Below, one piece after another: positions 59,756 through 64,000 of a stretch of DNA of 64,000 nucleotides. The notes under the pieces were generated by a model. It did not search any database, was not told the DNA's origin, and was given only the letters and a program-made list of their open reading frames with translations. Source of the stretch: Aldehydirespirator sp965205155 (lineage in GTDB: Bacteria > Actinomycetota > Acidimicrobiia > Acidimicrobiales > Aldehydirespiratoraceae); NCBI GenBank assembly GCA_965205155.1, contig OZ242033.1:2418001-2482000 (forward strand), in the 5' to 3' direction. How positions within the stretch are numbered: the stretch's first letter is position 1; the number at the start of each line of letters is the position of its first letter. The position numbers were made by a program, and so were the translations under genes.

Positions 59756-59797
59756 GACCACCACTGACATGACCGGCCTGCGCCCAGAGGAGAAGCA

Positions 59798-60826
59798 ATG
59801 AGCACGTTGGGAACCGAGGCGACACCGGAGTTCGCCGAATTCGAGTTGCACCACGCTGCCCGAGTGCTCCTGACCGAGGTGCGGCCGGTAGAGCCCGGCG
59901 ACCAGGTTCTCATCACTGCTGACAGCCAGGCCGACCAGCGGGTCGCGCGGGCCACCGCGGCCGCCGCGCATGCGCTCGGAGCGGTGCCCACCGTCCTGAC
60001 CTACCCGACCGGTGTTCCCGTGGGACCGGTGCCCGAGCCGGTGGCCGGAGCGGCGCTGCGGGCACGGCACTGGATCAACTTCTCGGTCGGGTACCACCTC
60101 TACAGCGCCGCCTACGAGGCCGCCCTCGCCAACGGCTGCGTCTACGTCGAGTTGACCGGCATGGACGTGGACATGATGGTCCGCACCATCGGCCAGGTGG
60201 ACAACGCCCTGCTGGAGGAGGTCAAGACGCTGCTGTACCGGAGATCGCAGGCGGTCGACACGCTGCGGCTGACCAACCCCGCGGGCTGCGACATCACGAT
60301 GGACATCGACCCCGCGGGCGACCCGTTCTGGGAGGATCCGCCCACCGACCGCGGCTGGCCCCAGATGCTCGGCGGCCAGTCCGGGTGCATGGTCGTACGG
60401 GAGTCCGCCAACGGGACGCTGGTGTTCGACGGCGCGGCCTGGCCTCCCGACAGCCTCGGGCTGCTGAACGAGCCGATCGTGATGACCATCGTGAACGGAT
60501 ACGCGACCGAGTTCTCGGGGGGACCCGAGGCCAAGCTCTACGAGCAGTGGCTACGGTCCTTCGGCAACGCCGAGGCTCTGATGTTCGACCACTTCTGCTA
60601 CGGGTTCAATCCCGGCGTGACGCGGCCCTCGGGGCGGATCCTGGAGGACGAGCGGATCTTCGGATGCGTGCAGATCGGCATCGGCGCCACCGAGCTCGGT
60701 TCTCCGGCGCATTCCGACGGCGTGGTGCTGAGCCCGTCGGTGTGGCTAGACGACCAGCAGATCCAAGCCGACGGCGCCTACGTCGACCCCGAGATCGCGG
60801 CACTGACCGATCAGCTCATCGCCTGA
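59798..60826 (+). CDS. M29-type aminopeptidase or NicX-like metalloenzyme
   Basis: A 342-residue protein related to thermophilic aminopeptidase (M29) and 2,5-dihydroxypyridine 5,6-dioxygenase. PVEPGDQVLITADSQADQRVARA, ITMDIDPAGDPFW, SANGTLVFDGAAWPPD and the metal region QIGIGATELGSPAHSDGV are recognisable. Beside a peptide transporter, hydrolysis of N-terminal amino acids is the simpler reading, but the GSPAHSDGVVLSPSVWLDD end is more like the dioxygenase side. ATG 59798 overlaps the TGA of an 11-codon frame (59769-59801). Confidence 0.72.
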   Translation: MSTLGTEATPEFAEFELHHAARVLLTEVRPVEPGDQVLITADSQADQRVARATAAAAHALGAVPTVLTYPTGVPVGPVPEPVAGAALRARHWINFSVGYHLYSAAYEAALANGCVYVELTGMDVDMMVRTIGQVDNALLEEVKTLLYRRSQAVDTLRLTNPAGCDITMDIDPAGDPFWEDPPTDRGWPQMLGGQSGCMVVRESANGTLVFDGAAWPPDSLGLLNEPIVMTIVNGYATEFSGGPEAKLYEQWLRSFGNAEALMFDHFCYGFNPGVTRPSGRILEDERIFGCVQIGIGATELGSPAHSDGVVLSPSVWLDDQQIQADGAYVDPEIAALTDQLIA

Positions 60827-60838
60827 GTGCACCCCCGC

Positions 60839-62275
60839 TCAGCGCTGCGGGCGGGCGGCCTCCGCGTTGAGGACGTCGGCGATGCAGCCGGTGAGCTTCT
60901 CGGCGTAGGCCACATGCAGGAACTCGTTGGGTCCATGAGCGTTGGACTCCGGGCCCAGCACCCCGGTGACCACGAACTGCGCCGCGGGGAACATCGCGCC
61001 CAGCATGGCGATGAACGGGATGCTGCCGCCCTCCCCGAAGAGCTGCATGGGCTGCCCGAAGCGGTGCAACGCGCTGTCGTTCAGCGCATCCGCCAGCCAC
61101 GGCGACAACTCGGGCGCGTCCCACCCGTCGGCCCACTCGACGCCATCGATGCTGACCGACACCTGCAAGGGCGGATCGGAGCCGAGCAGATCAACGAGTT
61201 CCGACGCGGCGGCCCTCGCGGTGGCGGTCGGGGGCAGGCGCAGGCTCAGCCGGAGGGCGGTATAGGGCCGCAGCACGTTTCCCGCGGAAGCGGCCGGTGG
61301 CAGGCCGTCGGCGCCGGTGACGCTGAGGGCCGGGCGCCACGTGCGGGCCAGCAGCCCCTCGGCAGGGTCCTCCTCCATCAGCTGCAGGTCGCCGATCAGG
61401 CCGAAGTCCTCACCGGTTCCGCCGAGCAGCTCAGCCATGGCCCGAGCCTCCGCGACCCGATGGGCAGGGATCTCGACATTGGCCGAGTCCAGCAGCACCC
61501 GGCCGGTGGCCGAGTCCTCGATCCGGTCCAGCAGGATGCGAGCCAGCCGGAACGACGACGGCACCAGGCCGCTGGCCATGCCGCTGTGCCAGCCCTCGGC
61601 GATCACATCCACCTGCAGCGTCGCCTCCACCAGTCCCCGCAGCGAGGTGGTCAGCCACATCGTGTCGTAGGTGGCGCAGCCGGAGTCCAGACACACGAGC
61701 AGGGCCACATCCCCCAGACGGTCCCCCAACGTGTCGAGGTGGGCCATCAGGTCGGGGCTGCCGGACTCCTCGGAGGCCTCGATCAGCACCAGGCACCGGC
61801 CGTGGCTGCCGCCGCAGCCCTGAACTGCTTCGATGGCGGCGATGCTGGCGTAGGCCGCGTAGCCGTCATCGGCGCCGCCCCTGCCGTAGAGGCGATCTCC
61901 GTGGCGCACCGGCGTCCAAGGCCCGAGCCCGTCGCGCCATCCCGTCATCTCCGGCTGCTTGTCCAGGTGCCCGTAGAGCACCACCGTTGACTCGCCGGCA
62001 CCGCCGGCGGGCCGAGCGCCGAACGGCTCCACCTCGACGACGATCAGAGGGGTGCGCCCCGGCAGCCGCTGCACATCGACCGTCATCCCGGCCACGGGCC
62101 GCGACGACATCCAGGCCGACACCTGCTGCACCGCGGCCTCGATGTGGCCCGCCTCCTCCCAGCCGGCGTCGAAGGCCGGCGACAGCGCCGGCAGGGCGAT
62201 GTAGCGCTCTAGCTCTCCAACGATCTCGTCCCGCCAGCATCCCGCGACCCGGACCGACACCGCATCCCTGTCCAT
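60839..62275 (-). CDS. M20 family metallopeptidase (dipeptidase-like)
   Basis: A 478-residue zinc peptidase. Metal and catalytic motifs are visible in order: LYGHLDKQPEM (His), GRGGADDGYAAYA (bridging Asp), LIEASEESGSPDL (catalytic Glu pair), CLDSG (Asp) and GPESNAHGPNEFLHV (last His). A lid/dimerisation domain lies between about residues 215 and 370. Members cleave dipeptides or N-acyl amino acids. It converges with the M29-like gene and may process peptides imported by the neighbouring transporter. The ATG at 62273-62275 is the start; the gap 62276-62453 shows nothing. Confidence 0.9.
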   Translation of the reverse strand: MDRDAVSVRVAGCWRDEIVGELERYIALPALSPAFDAGWEEAGHIEAAVQQVSAWMSSRPVAGMTVDVQRLPGRTPLIVVEVEPFGARPAGGAGESTVVLYGHLDKQPEMTGWRDGLGPWTPVRHGDRLYGRGGADDGYAAYASIAAIEAVQGCGGSHGRCLVLIEASEESGSPDLMAHLDTLGDRLGDVALLVCLDSGCATYDTMWLTTSLRGLVEATLQVDVIAEGWHSGMASGLVPSSFRLARILLDRIEDSATGRVLLDSANVEIPAHRVAEARAMAELLGGTGEDFGLIGDLQLMEEDPAEGLLARTWRPALSVTGADGLPPAASAGNVLRPYTALRLSLRLPPTATARAAASELVDLLGSDPPLQVSVSIDGVEWADGWDAPELSPWLADALNDSALHRFGQPMQLFGEGGSIPFIAMLGAMFPAAQFVVTGVLGPESNAHGPNEFLHVAYAEKLTGCIADVLNAEAARPQR

Positions 62276-62453
62276 GCTCAGAGTCCTCCCTGCAGCTCAG
62301 GGGCGGGGACCGACATCCACCCGGGCCGCCGGCGCGGCTCCGGCCCGCATCCCGGCACCCTTGGACGCGTCGTCTGCGTGGGCGCCGACAGGGTTGATCC
62401 ACAGAATCCGGACCATTCACCATCTCCCGTTCGTGACACACGGTCGGCGAACC

Positions 62454-64000
62454 CTACGATATTGCATGAGGGCTGGGGCCTCCGCCAAGGTAGCTGCGCA
62501 CCACCGCGGGGTCAGTCTGGACTTCGGCGGGTGCGCCCTCGGCGATGACCCGGCCCACCTCCAGGGCGATCATGCGGTCGCAGACGGAGGCCAGCAGGGG
62601 CATGTCGTGCTCGATCACCACCAGGGTGATCCCGTAGGCGTCGCGGATCCGCACGATCACCTCGCCCAGAGCCTCGGTCTCGGCCTGCGCGATGCCCGCC
62701 GACGGCTCGTCCATCAGCAGCAGCCGGGGCCGCAGCGCCACGTTGGCGGCCAGCTCGACGAGGCGCCGGGTGCCGGTGGACAGCAGGCCGGCCGGTTGAT
62801 CGCCCACCGAGGCCAGCCCGAAGGCGGCCAGGGTGTCGTCGGCCTGGTCCTCGACGGCCCGCTCGGCCCGCGACCCGCCCAGCACGAAGCGGCCGCCGGC
62901 CGCCGACCGGCAGGCCAGGAACACGATCTCGCGCGGCGTCATGGTCGGGAACAGCGAGGCGTTCTGGAACGAGCGCACCAGCCCGCGGCGGCTGCGGGCC
63001 TCCGGCGACAGCCGGGTGATGTCCTCTCCGTCGAATACCACCGACCCGGCGTGCGGGCGCAGGTACCCGCTCACCAGCTCGAACACGGTGGTCTTGCCGG
63101 CGCCGTTGGGTCCGATCAGCCCGAGCGTCTCGCCCGCCTCCACGCTGAACGACACGTCGTCGACCGCCCTCAGGTCGCCGAAGCGCCGCGACAGGCCCCG
63201 CACCTCCAGCACGGTGCCGCCCTCGCCGGCAGAGCTGCTGGGCACGGCCGCCACCACCGGCGCCAGCGCGGGAGAGGCTGCGGCATCGGACCGCGGGACT
63301 TCGGCGGTGTCCGGGTCGATGCCGTGGAACCGGGCGATCTGATCGATCAGGTTGCGCCGGGTGCCGTCCAGCAGGCCGTGGATCCCCCGGGGCTGCTCCA
63401 GGATCAGGATCAGCCACGCCGCGTTCAGCCCGGCCAGCGCCGACAGCTCCAGGTCGAAGAACTCGCGGATGCCGATCAGGTAGGCCGCGCCCAGCAGCGG
63501 GCCGGTCAGCTCCGACAGCCCGCCGATGACCGCGATGGCGACCACGTTGATGCTGTCGCTGGGCGAGAAGATGCTGCGGGTGACGAAGGTGTTGTTCATG
63601 GCCAGCACCACGCCGCCGGCCCCGGCCACGAACCCGGCGAAGGCGTAGGCGGTCACCAGCAGGCGCCACGGGGCGACCTGGAGGACCCGGGAGGCGGCCT
63701 CGTTGTCGCGCACCGCCACCAGCGTGCGCCCGAACGACGACCGCCGCAGCGTCGCGGCGGTGGCCAGCACCGCCACGAACACGGCCAGGGCCACGTAGTA
63801 GAAGCCCCGCGAGTTGGTCACCTCGATGCCGAGCACGCTCACCGGGCGCGACGAGAGGCCCGCGCCGAAGGCCCAGTCCTGGCGCAGCAGCCAGCTGAAC
63901 GTGGCCAGCGCGAAGGCCAGGGTGGCCACCGCCAGCAGCAGGCCCTGCATCCGCAGCGCAGGCAGCCCCACCGCGGCCGACGCGGCCGCGCCGGTGACGC
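62454..64000 (-). CDS. branched-chain amino acid ABC transporter, fused permease-ATPase (LivM-LivG), partial
   Basis: The gene runs off the right edge; 515 codons are visible. The first 190 residues are LivM permease helices (TLRRSSFGRTLVAVRDNEAAS, AVIGGLSELTGPLLGAAYLIG). A linker of about 60 residues follows, then a LivG ATPase: Walker A GPNGAGKTT, Q-loop RSFQNASLF, signature LLSTGTRRLVEL (degenerate LSGGQ), Walker B LLLMDEPSAGI and switch VVIEHDMPLL. The Cys-poor, fused layout is known in actinobacteria. The system imports branched-chain amino acids, amides or urea; LivF and other partners are outside. Confidence 0.9.
   Translation of the reverse strand, partial: VTGAAASAAVGLPALRMQGLLLAVATLAFALATFSWLLRQDWAFGAGLSSRPVSVLGIEVTNSRGFYYVALAVFVAVLATAATLRRSSFGRTLVAVRDNEAASRVLQVAPWRLLVTAYAFAGFVAGAGGVVLAMNNTFVTRSIFSPSDSINVVAIAVIGGLSELTGPLLGAAYLIGIREFFDLELSALAGLNAAWLILILEQPRGIHGLLDGTRRNLIDQIARFHGIDPDTAEVPRSDAAASPALAPVVAAVPSSSAGEGGTVLEVRGLSRRFGDLRAVDDVSFSVEAGETLGLIGPNGAGKTTVFELVSGYLRPHAGSVVFDGEDITRLSPEARSRRGLVRSFQNASLFPTMTPREIVFLACRSAAGGRFVLGGSRAERAVEDQADDTLAAFGLASVGDQPAGLLSTGTRRLVELAANVALRPRLLLMDEPSAGIAQAETEALGEVIVRIRDAYGITLVVIEHDMPLLASVCDRMIALEVGRVIAEGAPAEVQTDPAVVRSYLGGGPSPHAIS

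Overview
The window is about 70% G+C bacterial chromosome, most likely from an actinobacterium and probably class Acidimicrobiia. The reasons are many GTG starts, 4-base ATGA/GTGA gene overlaps, an F420-type luciferase-like oxidoreductase, several CaiB-type CoA-transferases, and a housekeeping block comEA-comEC-holA-rpsT-lepA-hrcA-dnaJ-rsmE followed by DUF512-der. I assigned everything by reading translations and motifs, so family names rest on remembered signatures and not on a search.

Layout. 0-9.3 kb: end of a thiol peroxidase gene, a 3-hydroxyisobutyrate-dehydrogenase-like enzyme, an APH-type kinase, a CaiB CoA-transferase, an alkyl-DHAP-synthase-like flavoprotein, two membrane proteins, tRNA-Ala(GGC) and an LLM oxidoreductase. 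9.3-25.3 kb: housekeeping genes (thioredoxin-TPR, DNA uptake, replication clamp loader, S20, EF4, heat shock, 16S rRNA methylation, Der GTPase, PP2C phosphatase, tRNA-Pro(GGG)), interrupted by an unusual pair: a membrane pseudokinase translationally coupled to a secreted peptide with ISDI repeats.

25.4-46.4 kb is a large catabolic region. Its core (37.6-46.4 kb) encodes homologues of the plant chlorophyll-breakdown (PAO/phyllobilin) enzymes: a red-chlorophyll-catabolite-reductase-like protein, a Rieske oxygenase of the PAO/VanA type, a second bilin-reductase-like protein, a chlorophyllase-like alpha/beta hydrolase and an NYC1/NOL-like short-chain reductase. With them are four lipocalin-like proteins and a DUF3891 protein. 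Next to it (26.3-37.5 kb) lie CoA-transferases, a cyclic-imide-type amidohydrolase, cyclase/formamidase, MmgE/PrpD, N-carbamoylsarcosine-amidase-like, double-nitrilase, CitE and HMG-CoA-lyase genes, which could finish degradation of pyrrole or maleimide fragments. One IclR regulator sits in the middle. Three copies of one operator-like motif (GRAAC-N3-GTTYC-N7-GGAAC) lie in three divergent promoters and would tie six transcription units together. I infer a tetrapyrrole (chlorophyll or bilin) degradation regulon.

46.2-53.5 kb is a segment flanked by 164-bp direct repeats that duplicate the 3' end of the NYC1-like gene. It carries a Uma2-family protein and a 1801-residue secreted Calx-beta/Fn3 protein preceded by a (CT)23 microsatellite. 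53.5-62.3 kb holds a dipeptide/oligopeptide ABC transporter operon, a divergent Lrp/AsnC regulator, and M29-like and M20 peptidases. The window ends inside a fused LivM-LivG transporter gene.

A recurring oddity is short tandem duplication exactly at gene junctions (comEA/comEC, lepA/hrcA, hrcA/dnaJ, Rieske/reductase, reductase/lipocalin, dppB/dppC). Several of these create mini-ORFs linked by ATGA overlaps.
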